Assembly (NCBI GenBank): GCA_902729315.2
Contig: LR746276.1
Span: forward strand, 721,169 to 785,168
Source of the DNA: Spirodela intermedia
Lineage: Eukaryota > Streptophyta > Magnoliopsida > Alismatales > Araceae
Length of the DNA stretch: 64,000 bases
Direction: 5' to 3'
The translations under genes and the position numbers were made by a program. The notes under the pieces were generated by a model. That model made no database searches. It had not been told where the DNA came from and saw nothing but the letters and a program-made list of their open reading frames with translations. Positions 9,853 to 21,149 of this stretch are shown one piece after another (position 1 is the first letter of the stretch; every line of letters begins with the position of its first letter).

Positions 9853-11736
9853 CGCGGCGGTCGCCCGCGCCTTACAAGGTGGATTTAGTCCCACATTGGT
9901 TGTGCGCGGATTATTCGGGCGAATATATAGTAAAGTTAGCTTTCTAGGCAAAGTCCTCTCGCGTGTACGACCACTCCTTGCCCCACAGCCGGCTGACACC
10001 GGTGACGTGGAAGGGGAGTGGCGCACACGTGCCCCTATCGATCTAAGCAAGCCGCTCGAGCCCCTGCTCGCGGCTACTCCCCGACTGCGCTTCCGACCCG
10101 CTTGCGGGCCCGGCTGGCCGGCGGATCCCCCCATTTTGCAATATTTTTATTTTTATTTCTTGTTCTTCATTTATCTCAAAACTAAGACTGTAAAAATCGT
10201 ATAAAATCACATAATTACCCAAAAATTCACTTTAATCAACTGAAAACCACTTTTCATGCTTTAACACAAATATAAGTCTATTTATCATGAGTTAAGGCTA
10301 AAACTATATTATTTACTAATTATTAACTCATGATAATGAAGACTTATCAGTATGCGTGTATCGCTCTTCTTCCATGTCACTAGTGGGTAGTCAAGCGTGG
10401 GGTCAAGAGTGGTTGTACACATGTGAGAAAGGGACTCATTAATTCCCAAATCTTTATTACTATGTATTCATCTCAAAATTCAGCATATAATCAATGTGGG
10501 ACTAAACCCTAGTCACACCTTCCCTATAATATTTTTAAGATTTTGGTGTCTTAAATACCTTTTATTTCTCAAAAGGAGGTACCCTAATGATGTCACTTTA
10601 TAAAGATATTTTTGTACTTATTTCACTCTCTCTCATGCAAGTAAATAATTGGTGAGAGTTCAAATCCTACTAGAGTCAAAATTCATATTTTTATTTGATT
10701 AAATCATAATTTTCTTGTAGATCACCGATGAAGGATTAAGTCTATAAAATCACTAAATCATCAGTGAAAATCTCATCAATGTAATTCACAGAACATTGTT
10801 ACTAAAATTATTGAATGGTTCATGATAAAAGGATCGTGAATCCTCAAGTAAACCATCTTTCATTAATTGACAAATAACTTGTCATTAGGAAGAAAACAAC
10901 CACTGAGAGACTAGTTGACACCTCTTGAGAATGTACCAAATGTGATGAAGAAGATCTTATTGTCTTATGGACCTAAGGATGAGGCTCTTTAAGACATGCC
11001 CCACCTTCATCTAGTTTATTTCTATTGGGTGACAACTGCTAGACAGCTACAAAGTTGTTATTTTTTCACTCCATCGGGTGACAATTGTTAGAGGCAATTC
11101 AAAGACCTACTTCGTTGATTTCTAGACTTCTCAATAAGATGTAGAGATTTTTCACATCATATGTGTCCAAAGAGAGCCTTCGAAGCCATAAACATTACAT
11201 AATATTCCTCTCAAACATATAGAATTCTAGTGATCATTGTTGTAAAGCTAGAACTCTGCCTTCCTTACTTTTCACTTAAAATTTAGTTAATTTAGTGATA
11301 CTTTATGTGATTTCAAGTTATTAAAATATTCTTTATTAATTACAATTCTTCTGACTTTTATAGATCTTAATTTGACTTATTAAATCATCTATAATTACTT
11401 ACGTAAGGATTACTAAGTGAAACTTTATTTTTGCTTGAACTTTTATAATCCACACCCTTATTTTTCTTTTTTCGTGAACTTTAAATATATTTCATTTTTA
11501 TTTCTTAGTCTAAAATTTATTAAAAAATTATATTCTTTAAAAAATTTCTAAAATATTATTTAATATTATATTACATTTATGTCATAGACTTAGAAAATTG
11601 TTACTATTTTTAATACTTTTATGCAATTATAATTAGTATATTTGTTTACAAAAAAATTTAAATATCTAAAAATTAGTATTTTATAGTTTTATAAATTTTA
11701 AATTTATATGATTTATTATACAACTAAGTTACATCA

Positions 11737-11950
11737 CACCACTTTAGTCATGGCCATGCAAGATTTATAATAAGGTGATCCTTTATCACCCACTCTCTTC
11801 ATATTAGTTGAAGAAGTTCTTAGTTGAACCTTTTCTCAAGTAGTGACATGTGGACTTATCTAACCATATCATTCAAAAAAGGATTGCTCGATCATATCTC
11901 ATTTATTATTTGTTGATGACTATTCAATAGTGGTCTTAAACTCTCAACTC
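11737..11950 (+). mobile_element. LINE relic, 3' segment (reverse transcriptase)
   Basis: Reading 11770-11830 gives GDPLSPTLFILVEEVLS and 11905-11945 gives SHLLFVDDYSIVV. These correspond to the L1 blocks QGDPLSP..F and the catalytic F-A-D-D motif. Stop codons interrupt both. It is the downstream continuation of 4380-5236 and 8085-8259. Replaced by LTR-like sequence after about 11950. Confidence 0.75.
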
Positions 11951-11954
11951 ATTA

Positions 11955-12165
11955 TAGCCCATTATATCTCTCTCTTCTTATCTCTCTTTTTTTTTCTCTT
12001 CTATATAGTCTCATGTATTCTTTTTCTTCCTTAGAGAAGGATTATAGATTATAGGCTTTTTCTCTCTTATGTCAACATAGTATTAAAGCTCTAGATATCC
12101 TTCATCATTGTCCTCATCTTTGATGCATTGCTCGTCGCTAATGTGCCATTCTCCTCCTCGTCGAT
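11955..12165 (+). mobile_element. Copia/TRIM-like LTR end with decayed primer-binding site
   Basis: A CT-rich tract and TATATAGTCTCATGTATTC...TTTTCTTC match, in the opposite orientation, the LTR at 16465-16697. At about 12082-12098 the sequence CATAGTATTAAAGCTC is a C-to-T-decayed TGGTATCAGAGC primer-binding site for initiator tRNA-Met. It is followed by a short leader. Cut at 12166 by a solo LTR. Confidence 0.55.
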
Positions 12166-15151
12166 TGATAAGTTTTTATTATCATGAGTTAATAATTAAT
12201 AAATAATATAGTTTTAACCTTAACTCATTATCAATAGATTTCTATTTGTGGTAAATTGTGAAAAGTGATTTTTAGTTAGTTAATGTGATTTGTTAATTAA
12301 TTATATAATTTTATGTGACTTATATAATTTTTTAATTTTATTTTTTAGATAAAGAAAATAAAAAAATAGAAAATGGGAAGGATCTATCAGCCAACTGGGC
12401 CCACAAGCGAGTCAGAAGTGTAGTCAAGGTGGAACTATGAGTAGGGGCTCAAGCGGCTATGAATTGATGGGGGTACGTGTGCCTCACTCCTTTTCTACAT
12501 CACTAGTGGCTAGTGGGGTGATAAGTCTTTATTATCATGAATTAATAATTAGTAAATAATATAGTTTTAGCCTTAACTCATAATAAATAGACTTATATTT
12601 ATGTTAAAGTGCAAAAAGTAGTTTTCAATTGATTAACGTAAATTTTTGGGTAATTATATGATTTTATATGAATTTATATGATTTTTACAATCTTACTTTT
12701 AAAATAAATGAAGAAATAAAAATAAAAATAAAAATATAGCACAATGAGGGGACGCATCAGCTAGCCGGGCCTGCAAGTGGGTTGGAAGCACAGTCGAGGA
12801 GTAGCCGTGAGTAAGGGCTCGAGTGACTTGGATCGATAGGGGCACATGTGCGCCACCCCCCTTCCACGTCACCATGACCAGTCGATTATGGGACAATGAG
12901 TGGTCATACACGCACGATAAAGAGACTTGCTTCCAAATGTAACATTATTATATATTCACTCGAAAATTTGGCACACAAGCGATGTGGGACTAAACCCGCA
13001 TCACACCTTCTCCATAAAGGGCGGGCAACCGGTGCGGGTTTGAATCCTCTTAGAGCCAAAACTCATATTTTTTTATTTGATTATCATGACTTTCTTGCAG
13101 ATCGTCAGTGAAAGATTAAGTAACTATAATCACTAGATCATCAGCAAAAATCTCATCAATGTAATTTACAAAGCATTGTTACTAAAATTACTGAACAATT
13201 CGCGATAAAAGGATCGTGAATCTATTGAGTAAAACATCTCTAATTAATCGACAAACAAACTGTCGTTGGGAAGAGGACAATTCGTGGAGAAATGAGTCGT
13301 CACCTCTTAAGAGCGTACCGGATGCAATGAAGAGCCTCCTCTTGCTGTAGGGACTTGAAGATGAAGCTCTTTGACACACACCCCACTTCTATCTAGTTCC
13401 TCTTTGTTGGGTGATAGCCATCGGAGATTCACAAAGTCGTCATTTTTTCGCTTCGCTGGATAACAGCCATTGTAAATAATTTGACGACCTATTTCATTGA
13501 TCTCTAGACTTTGTAAGGAGATCTAGAGATTACCCACGTCGTCCTTGTCTAAGGAAAGCCTTTGAGGCTGTGGACATTGCACGATGATTCTCCCGAACAC
13601 TTAGGATTCTAGTGCATTGTCGACGCATTGTTGCTACAATGCCAAAACTTTATTTTCTTGCTTTCAACTTAATTTTTGCTTCATTTAGTGATAATTTGTT
13701 GATTTTAAATTTACCAACCTATACTTCATTCAATTATGATTCTTTCGGCTTTTATAGATCTTAATTTGATTAATTAAATCATCTGTAATCACTTACATAA
13801 AAATTGTCGAGCGGAACTTTGTTTTTCTACCCGATTTGCATTCACTGAGCACTGACGTCATCTTGATGTCCACACCCTTATTTCCCCTTTTTGTGAATTT
13901 TAAATATATTTTCTTTTCATTTCTTAGTATAAAATTCATAAAAAATAATATTCTTTGAAGAAAATTCTGAATAATTACCATATATTATATTACATCCTAG
14001 TGATCAACTTGAAAAATTACCAATATTTTTGTAAGTTTTATTGAATTATACTTGATATATTTGTTCAAAAATATCTCTAAATATCTAAAAATTTATACTT
14101 TCTAGTTTTATAAATTTTAAATTTACGTGATTTACTATACAACGACTAAGTTACGTGATCGAGCGTGGGGCAAAGAGTGGTTGTACATATGTAATAGAGA
14201 GACTTATTAATTCTCAAATCTCGTATTACTATATATTCATCTAAAACTTTAGTATACAACCGATGAGAGACTAAACTCATGTCACACTTTCTCCAAAATA
14301 GTTTTGATGATTTTAATATAAAAAATACCCCTTATTTATAAAAACAAGATATTATGATGATGTCATTATATAAGGATATTTGAGAACTTATTTCTCTCTC
14401 TCTCATATAGGTAATTGACCGACGTGGGTTTGAATCCTATCATAGTCAAAACTTATATTTTTATTTAATTAAATTACGACTTTTCTACAGATTGACATTG
14501 AAGGATTAAGATGTCATAATCGCTCGATCGTCGACAAAAATCTTGTCAATGTGATTTGCAAACCATTGTTACTAAAATTGTTGAACAATTCACAATAAAA
14601 AGATCACAAATCTATTGAGTAAATGATATTCGATTAATTGATGAATAAGTCGTCATCTAGAAGAGGACGATCTATTAGGAGATCAGTTGTCATTTCTTGA
14701 GAGTGTTCTAGATGCGATGAAGAATTATTGTTGTCCAGACCTGATGATGAAGCTTTCTAACACGTGCCTCATCTCTACTAGCTTTCTAACACGTGCTAAA
14801 AAGTTACAAAGTCACCATTTTTCCGCTCCACTGAGTGACAACTGCTAGAGATGATTTGATGACCCATTTCATTGATCTCTAGACTTTGTAAAAAAATTTA
14901 AAGATTATTCATGTTGTCCTTATTCAAGAAGAGTCTTCAAGGCCATGAACACCACATGACAATCCTCTCAAACGCTTAGGATTCTAGTGCATCACTAATA
15001 CATTGCCACCACAATGATGAAACTCTATTTTTCTTACTTTTAACTTAATTTTCACTTCATTTAGAGATAATTTATGTTATTTAAAATTTTCAAATTACTC
15101 TTCATCAATTACGATTATTTTGGCTTTTATAAATCTAAATTTGATTATTAA
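12166..15151 (+). mobile_element. Solo LTR copy (12166-12518, 14159-about 15151) split by a nested copy; 3' truncated
   Basis: Starts TGATAAGTTTTTATTATCATG. The break at 12518 is filled by another full copy; the outer copy continues at 14159 with TCGAGCGTGGGGCAAAG. It ends abruptly near 15151 within the region that is mid-element in other copies, so roughly the last 350 bp are missing. A B-box-like stretch is near 14425-14440. Strongly CpG-depleted. Confidence 0.75.
12519..14158 (+). mobile_element. Nested solo LTR (about 1640 bp)
   Basis: Complete copy from TGATAAGTCTTTATTATCATG to GACTAAGTTACGTGA, in the same orientation as its host copy. No clean 5-bp target duplication: TGGGG on the left at 12514-12518 recurs only at 14166-14170, after seven extra bases. 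Contains the small frames 12699-12911, 12896-13111, 13188-13379 and 13793-13981, none conserved as a protein. Confidence 0.78.
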
Positions 15152-16464
15152 GAGGGTCATGTCATGTTTGAAGAATGGAGACAATCATCGCTGAAAGAAT
15201 ATATGTGCCACTAGTGATAGCAAAACCTGCCCTCACATAAAGTGTAGCGGATAAAATATGAGAAATATCCGGTACTTGGTCTTTAAAGATGATCTTCTCA
15301 AGAATCTAAGAGGTAATCGATGGGTGAAGTCTACTCATATAAACTCTGACAAGAAATTATTAATGATAATGTCAAATATCTAGAGGTCAATGACTAGAAG
15401 TTGATAGATAACAAGCTACTGTATTGAGGCCTAGAAATGACCAAAATGAGCCTGAAGTGAGAAGTCACCCTACTTGTAGATAAGAAATGACTCGAAGATC
15501 TTGACTATGTAATTGAGATTTGTCTAATTGACGTACGTATTCTCTAATATCATCTAGAGTTGTTGCATAGAGTGAATCTAGGCGAGAAGCATGTAAGTAA
15601 GGATGATTGAATCGAGTTGAGATCATGAAACAAAGGACAAATCAGTGAGGCCAGGTGGATTAGTCGACAAGTGGTGGAAAAAGTTGTGCGATGTCAAGAA
15701 GTATTCAAATCTAGTGGTCCATGACACATAATTATGTTAATTGAAGACATATCTTGGTCAAGTGAGTTGTGTTGTGATGGAATATTGTGGAGTAGCTAAC
15801 CCGATCAAAGTAAGATCCACAATGAGCTAAAGAACTAACAAAGAAGATGCTGAAGACATCAAGGAGTCACCCACTAGATTCATAGATCAAGATTAGTGGA
15901 GATGAGATAACACTAGTAACAGATGTCCTTGGAGCCACAGGGGATGCCAAGAGACAAAGCGTGGGTTGCCAGAAGGCGGCATGTTGAGAGGGGCATGCTT
16001 AGAGGGCCCTAGCTGAGGGTTTGTAGTCGACGATAGAGACCTTAGGGCATAGCTAGAGGCAGATCATGGTAGTGGTAGAGACCGTAGTGGTGGCGGTGTC
16101 TGCAGCAGCGACATGGAGGTCACGGCGGCGATAGAGGTTGGGGCTATGGAGGCCACAACGGTAGAGGCCACAATGGCAAAGCATGCCACCTAGGGCATGC
16201 CGCAACGGCGATGACGATCAAGGGGAGTGGGTGGCGACTAGGGCATGTCCAATGGGATGTAGAAGTCGCCTAAGGCACACCCAGCATAGCGGCTTGGAGG
16301 AGTGGCCAACGGTGGAAGTAGAGGTGACGTCGGTGAGGGGTAGTGGCAGAGAAGGGCTGCCATGAAGTCCAGTGGCCAACAAGGACGAGGGCACTACCGA
16401 AGGAGGATGGTGCACTAGAGAAAAAGGCAATGGCTAGTGAGAACCTAGGGTTCTGATACCAAGT
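15152..16464 (-). mobile_element. Internal region of a minus-strand TRIM/Copia-like element
   Basis: Lies immediately inside the LTR at 16465-16697. On the minus strand it starts with a primer-binding site: 16450-16464 reads CTTGGTATCAGAACC-like on the minus strand, matching the 3' end of initiator tRNA-Met. The first 500 bases are GC-rich low complexity typical of a leader. No gag or pol motif could be read, so the element may be non-autonomous. Confidence 0.6.
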
Positions 16465-16542
16465 TGACAAGTGCGGATAAGGGCGGAACCAAGAATACAT
16501 GTATTGAAGAAAAAGAGTACATGAGGTTATATAGAAAATAAG

Positions 16543-16612
<70 letters not shown>

Positions 16613-16697
16613 AAGAAGTGGAGATCATAGATGAAGAATTGGGATGTGGAGAGAATAAGTCAAAAATGGGCTTGGTGGGCCCAGAGCTATTCTAACA
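16465..16697 (-). mobile_element. LTR (233 bp) with embedded GA microsatellite
   Basis: On the minus strand it runs from TGTTAGAATAGC to CACTTGTCA (TG..CA) directly next to a TGGTATCAGAAC primer-binding site. A long GA run (16548-16608) lies inside. The LTR to the left of the element, needed for a complete copy, was not found. Confidence 0.72.
16548..16608. repeat. GA microsatellite
   Basis: About 30 uninterrupted GA units, the longest simple repeat in the window, inside the LTR. Likely polymorphic. Confidence 0.95.
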
Positions 16698-17596
16698 AAT
16701 ATATTCATTGCCTTATTGTTAAAACATGCCTTATATTTGATTTATACTTTGAAGCGTATAATCTTCAATAGTCTTTTATAATAATTCTATAAAACTTGAC
16801 ATTATTCAAGAATTAATTTAAGGCACCTCTAGTAAGTGAAAATATGAATTTCTAAATAAATAGATAATGATACTTCCTCTTGATACTAAATAGATTTTAG
16901 TCAAATAGATTCAAGAAAAAGAACCTTAGCATGAATATCCTTTTGATAAGCCCTTGACGAAGGTTGTTTCAAGGATAGGTTTTGATAGGTGCTTTATGAC
17001 GGCTGCCATGAGTTCAAATTTGTTACAATATTCTGCCATTATTTCTTAAGTATCTCTAGAAATTTCTGATGTAATAAGCCCAAATGGTTGGGGCTAAGTC
17101 ATTTGAACATCTACCAACATAAATTCTCTCAATCTCAAAAGGGCTCTCATGCATCCATCCATTGGAATTAGATCAAAGCTTTGCCTTCTAGGTTGTCGAG
17201 CAATGGTTAATTTATTTGCCACTTTGAGCTTGTACATCTAGAAGAATAAGTGGTGCAAAAGATTCACCCTAATGGGTCGAGGCCATTAAAAATATACATT
17301 TCTAGTTTCCTTTCCACTACCCAAGATGGTAAGTTGTTGAGGATGACTACAAACTGTTTGGCTGTGTGGGGAACATTGTGGGAAATACTGGCCAAATCAT
17401 CATAGTTCAAATCTTTAAGGGTAACAGATGGTGCCTCAGCCTGCTGCACCCAAAGCTCAAACTTTGACCTAGTCTAGAATGTGTCTAGTCTCAAACCATG
17501 ATTTAGGAAATCAGTATGACAAACTTCTTTCATATCTATCTTGATGAATTCTATTTTTGAATCACTCATCTTGGGAGGCATGGCTCTGATACCAGA
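16698..17596 (-). mobile_element. Ty3/gypsy gag relic
   Basis: On the minus strand a primer-binding site TGGTATCAGAGCCA (17582-17595) is followed by MPPKMSDSKI... and a gag-like frame. Landmarks are FNGLDPLG (17264-17290) and further on a Y-x-N-K-F-E-L...LSKPIL-E-T-x-F-V-K-G-L pattern (about 16940-17020), matching the retrotransposon gag domain. Interrupted by stops; no pol region is present to the left. Confidence 0.72.
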
Positions 17597-18035
17597 TGAC
17601 AGGATCCCATATTACCTTTGTTGGAATGACTTTTACCTAGTGAGAGACAATAAGTTAAAACTCCTACTAGAGGCAACATGACAAAAGAGAGCACATGAGG
17701 GTGAGAGAGAGAGAAGGTTAATGGAGAGGGAACACCCATTTCTAGACTAGTCAATTTGAGATGGCTAATCTCCACTATTCCCACATAGACAATTGATTAT
17801 CCCCTTCCTCCTACATGTCATGTACTTATAGATCCTTGTGTGTCCACAATTATCTTCTGTTGGATGACCTCTTCCATCATCCAACATCTGGTTCTTCCAT
17901 GTTTTGGTCAAGTCTTTTCTGATGTAGATGAGAGAGGGATGGAAATATTCCATCAGAGGCACCACTATGAGTTGGTGGATGACGCCGACTATTGGGTCAC
18001 CGGCTTCCTCGAGAAGTTTGAGGAATCCTGCAACA
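17597..18035 (-). mobile_element. Probable 5' LTR of the gypsy relic
   Basis: Begins TGACAGGATCC next to the primer-binding site. The outer boundary is taken at CTGCAACA (18028-18035), giving TG..CA ends on the minus strand and about 439 bp. No partner LTR was found and the TSD is not evident, so the outer edge is approximate. A coding-like plus-strand stretch (17840-18139) overlaps the boundary. Confidence 0.5.
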
Positions 18036-18824
18036 TTATGTTAAATCGATTGACTCTCTCTCTCTCGTTTGACCCAAACAGAGATCTTTCTTTATGTGAC
18101 AGGAAATCCCTATCAGAGACCGAATCCAAGAGCAACTAAAGAGGTAGGAGCTAAACTGCTCTCCGGCTGGATGCCAGTAACGGTCTCCTTTTGACGTGGA
18201 GATGGTCTACAGGCATGGTGACGGTTGATTGATCTTTAGACAGACTGTGGGTTCCTCTGTGGTCCTTTTTCGTGGATCTCTCTCTCTCTCTCTCCCCTCG
18301 TCTCTAGGGAGGAATGGGCCACAGAAACCCAGGCTGGTTCAAGTTTCCAGTGAAGAAACTAAGCCCAATAATTAACCAAGCCCGGCCCATCTCGGCCCTG
18401 TCTGGGCCGAGTCTCAGTTTCTCTGTGCCCCCCACGTGGCACATCACGCAGACCAGTCTTCACTGCTAACCTTCTTCTCTTATTTTTCTTATGTTTCTTC
18501 TTCTTTCTCTCCTTTTTCTCTTTCTTACTCTCCTTTCACACTCGTTTTCTCTCTCCTCACGCTCGGCCGTCAAAGAGATAAACGAGTGATCAGAATTGGG
18601 GTGGTTTAAGGCGTGATGTTGATTTATACAGATTATCTCTGGTTATTGGGCAGAGAATTAGTTGAAAAATAAAACAAACAGACTGGTCCATTTCATTTAG
18701 GTTCCAGATCAGCTTTAAAGGGATCGTTCCGTTTAGTTTTCGGGTCTGGTTTCAAATAGAACCGTTTCGTTTTGGCCCAGGTCTGGTGTTAAAGAGATCC
18801 GTTTTGTTTTTATCCGGGTCTGGT
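18036..18824. other. Intergenic stretch with an extra copy of the promoter block
   Basis: No gene. 18340-18465 (AAACTAAGCCCAATAATTA...GTCTCAGTTTCTCTGTGCCCC, then CACGTGGC at 18433-18440) repeats the sequence at 19978-20100 of unit 2, so the G-box block is present twice upstream of gene 2. The next part, 18660-18830, is a series of imperfect repeats of a GGGTCTGGTTTTAAA-type motif. Confidence 0.55.
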
Positions 18825-20051
18825 TTTAAACAAATCCTTTTATCATGGATCCGATACGCCTTAAATTTGAGGTCCAATAACTTTAAATTCGAGCTCATTA
18901 GCTGACCTAGTAATCTTCAATTTCAGGCCCCATTATAAATCTATTTCTCATTTAATCAAAATTAAATCAAGATAAATGCAAAGGTATTTCACACAATTAT
19001 TGGTAAATACTAATTAAATCTGAACACCCAATTTTTGTCATCTTCTTAGAAATACTTAGAATCACATTTATGCATTTTTTATACTAATGGAAATGTTTAA
19101 ATTTTCTTCATATGTTGTTGTTGTCATCAAAACACATAAATCATTAGCTCCTGCTCTTTCTCTCAAACGTCGCTCATTTCATACAACAAGAAATTGAAGG
19201 AGACTTGGCCCTCATCACACGCCAACGTTACCTTGAGGAGACAACTTCCCCCCCTTTGTTATATCATACGGTTAGGGTATGGACAAGAGACCAAAGACAC
19301 TCATGCCCCTAATCGGGAAGATCATTCTCCATTCCTAACCGACAGCTCTGGGGATCAACCTGTGCTTCTTGACCTCTACTCTCAAATGTCAACACTTATG
19401 CCTCAAGAGCCGACAGTTTGTGTAAAGATCAACACTTTTAGCTCATATCAATATGTCAGATTTTCTAAACAAAATACATTATTCTTTTCATGTGTATTCC
19501 AGAGCTTTAGGGGGACTAAAGATCGACAAGACATTGAAGTCAATTGATTGAGTTTAACAAGAGACCATGCTATAGGCAGGCATCTCTTTGACTTTGAAGA
19601 TTTCTTTGGGGAATTCCTGACCAACATACGATGAGGATATAGAGTACTTCAAATGAATGGCCCTTTGTGCAAGGATCAATCTAATTTGGTTCATCATTTC
19701 GGTGGAGGAGTAATAGTCAATGGGCAGACCGCCTTTGAAAACTAGGATGGATCCATGGCCCCGAGATTGGTAGATTACATATAAATGCAAGGGTTATGGA
19801 GTAGGTTGAGATGGGTGCCGAATGTAGCGGTCAGTAAACACACACAAAGCCATTGAGGTGCCATGCAAAGCAAAGACTAGTTGGGCAAACCAACAGTCTA
19901 TGGAGCATCAAGATGGTAGGCAAAAAGTGTGCATACAAGCCCAGACCGATTCAGTTTTCCCATGCCTGAGCCTCAGAAACTAAGCCCAATAATTGACTAA
20001 GCCCGGCCGGTCTTGGTCCCTATCTGGACCGAGTCTTAGTTTCTGTGTGCC

Positions 20052-20059
20052 CACGTGGC
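20052..20059 (+). promoter_or_regulatory. G-box/ABRE-type element of unit 2
   Basis: CACGTGGC, the core bound by plant bZIP (ABF/GBF) and bHLH factors. It is conserved at the equivalent place in unit 3 (25845-25852), duplicated at 18433-18440, and mutated to CGCGTGGC in unit 1. It lies about 1.1 kb from the TATA box, so its influence is inferred. Confidence 0.5.
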
Positions 20060-20580
20060 ACCCACGCAGACCGTCAACGTTTCACACTGTGTAGACCAGT
20101 CTTGTGGTACACCGTTGACCTACATATGTACACCCGAGTGGCCCCCCTCTTGAGAACTCGTCGGCGTCGGGGTAGGAAAACGCTTCACGCCACTCTACAT
20201 TAGTTGCGTTGACAAGCCAATCCACCTCCCCAACCATCTCCCTGTCCCCCCTTCTCTCTCTCTCGATCTGGATGGGTCGGGTTGGGTTGACTACCCAACC
20301 ATGTCCTTGTCTCCCCCCGCCACCGAAGACCAAAACCTAATTGGGCGACCAGACGACGGAGGGGCCGATGTTCATTTAAGGATAATCGGAGGTTCCGTGT
20401 GAGGGCGATGGACGTGAATGGCAGCTTCGTACGTATTGGCCCACGGGTTCAAATGAGATTACTCTAGAAGGTTCCGTCGAAACACGAAGCGAGTCTCGAT
20501 AGTGGCTCACTTGTTATGGGCGCCGATTGGCTGCCCCGGATCTGACATCCCTCCGCCGCCATATGGGAGCATCCCCCATA

Positions 20581-20604
20581 GAGAGAGAGAGAGAGAGAGA
20601 GAGA
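20581..20604 (+). repeat. GA microsatellite in promoter of gene 2
   Basis: (GA)12 followed by TGAAAACAAG. Same position as GA runs at 2116-2133 and 26336-26366 in the sister promoters. Confidence 0.8.
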
Positions 20605-20839
20605 TGAAAACAAGGTTGGATGATTGATAATCGGCAGACATTTGCACCGACTGACTGCGGGTGGCGTTTGTAGTACCCCTTAGAATGCGCGTTGGATCAC
20701 GCGGGGAATTCATTGCCAGTCAGATTCATCAGAGAATGGGGCCTCCTCTGCGGACGATCACATGGCGCCACCGGTGGAGCTCCACGCGAGGGCATCATCA
20801 ATCAGTCTGTGCACGTCTTCTCAGAGAAGATAAGGCTCT

Positions 20840-20958
20840 CTCTTCTCTCTCTCTCTCTATTTTCTGTGCCTTCTCTACTCTCTCTCTCCTCTTTCTCTAC
20901 TTTCTGTGCCTTCTCTACTCTCTCTCTCCTCTCTCTCTACTTTCTGTGCCTTCTCTAC

Positions 20959-20994
<36 letters not shown>

Positions 20995-21062
20995 CTCTCT
21001 CCCTCCTCTCTCTCCCAGTCTCTCTCTACTTTCTGTGCCTTCTCTACTCTCTCTCTCTCTCT
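20840..21062 (+). repeat. Expanded CT tract and 40-bp minisatellite in promoter of gene 2
   Basis: About 220 bp of almost pure pyrimidine containing four copies of TTTCTGTGCCTTCTCTAC at 20861, 20901, 20941 and 21030 (spacing 40, 40, 89 bp). Sister genes 1 and 3 have only 25-bp CT tracts here. The overlapping Ser/Leu-rich open frames (20661-21163) are translations of this repeat, not genes. Confidence 0.88.
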
Positions 21063-21141
21063 GCGTTAATGAGAAGGGCCCTTCCCAACCACTTTGCCTG
21101 ACCCAGAGTTCGGAGCTTGCCCTCCACAGTGCCTGGTTCAG

Positions 21142-21149
21142 TATAAATA
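21142..21149 (+). promoter_or_regulatory. TATA box of glycine-rich protein gene 2
   Basis: TATAAATA, 62 bp upstream of the ATG at 21211, embedded in the conserved GCCTGGTTCAGTATAAATAGAGC context shared with gene 1. Confidence 0.8.

Larger units (their letters stand above)
8584..10354 (-). mobile_element. Youngest solo LTR (1761 bp), CpG-rich, with GTATG target duplication
   Basis: LTR at 8589-10349, reverse orientation, TG..CA ends, flanked by GTATG at 8584-8588 and 10350-10354. It lies inside another copy of the same family. It keeps dense CpG (GCGTCGCGACGGCGACGCG near 9245-9265) that is eroded in every other copy, so it is the most recent insertion. It carries a private 144-bp direct duplication (9082-9225, 9226-9369). 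Several long open frames (8970-9320, 9079-9393, 9398-9733, 9778-10134) reflect GC richness and preserved CpG, not conserved genes: none keeps its frame in the sister copies. Confidence 0.9.
8260..11736 (+). mobile_element. Solo LTR copy split by a nested copy (8260-8588 and 10355-11736)
   Basis: Forward copy starting TAATAAATCTTCATTATCATG (consensus TGATAAGTCTTC) and ending ACTAAGTTACATCA at 11723-11736. Its two parts join cleanly once the inner reverse copy (8589-10349) and one GTATG duplicate are removed, giving about 1711 bp. The flanks 8255-8259 CTCCC and 11737-11741 CACCA are not a clean target duplication. It is inserted in the LINE. CpG sites are largely lost to TpG/CpA. Confidence 0.8.

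Noticed and set aside
9830-9910. A possible tRNA gene on the minus strand (perfect B box)
   Set aside because: No A box at tRNA spacing and no cloverleaf that I can pair. The sequence is a conserved part of the LTR family.
8970-10204. Several 87-124-codon frames in a GC-rich segment
   Set aside because: They lie inside the young solo LTR, in both strands. Part is the 144-bp duplication read twice, and none is open in the sister copies.
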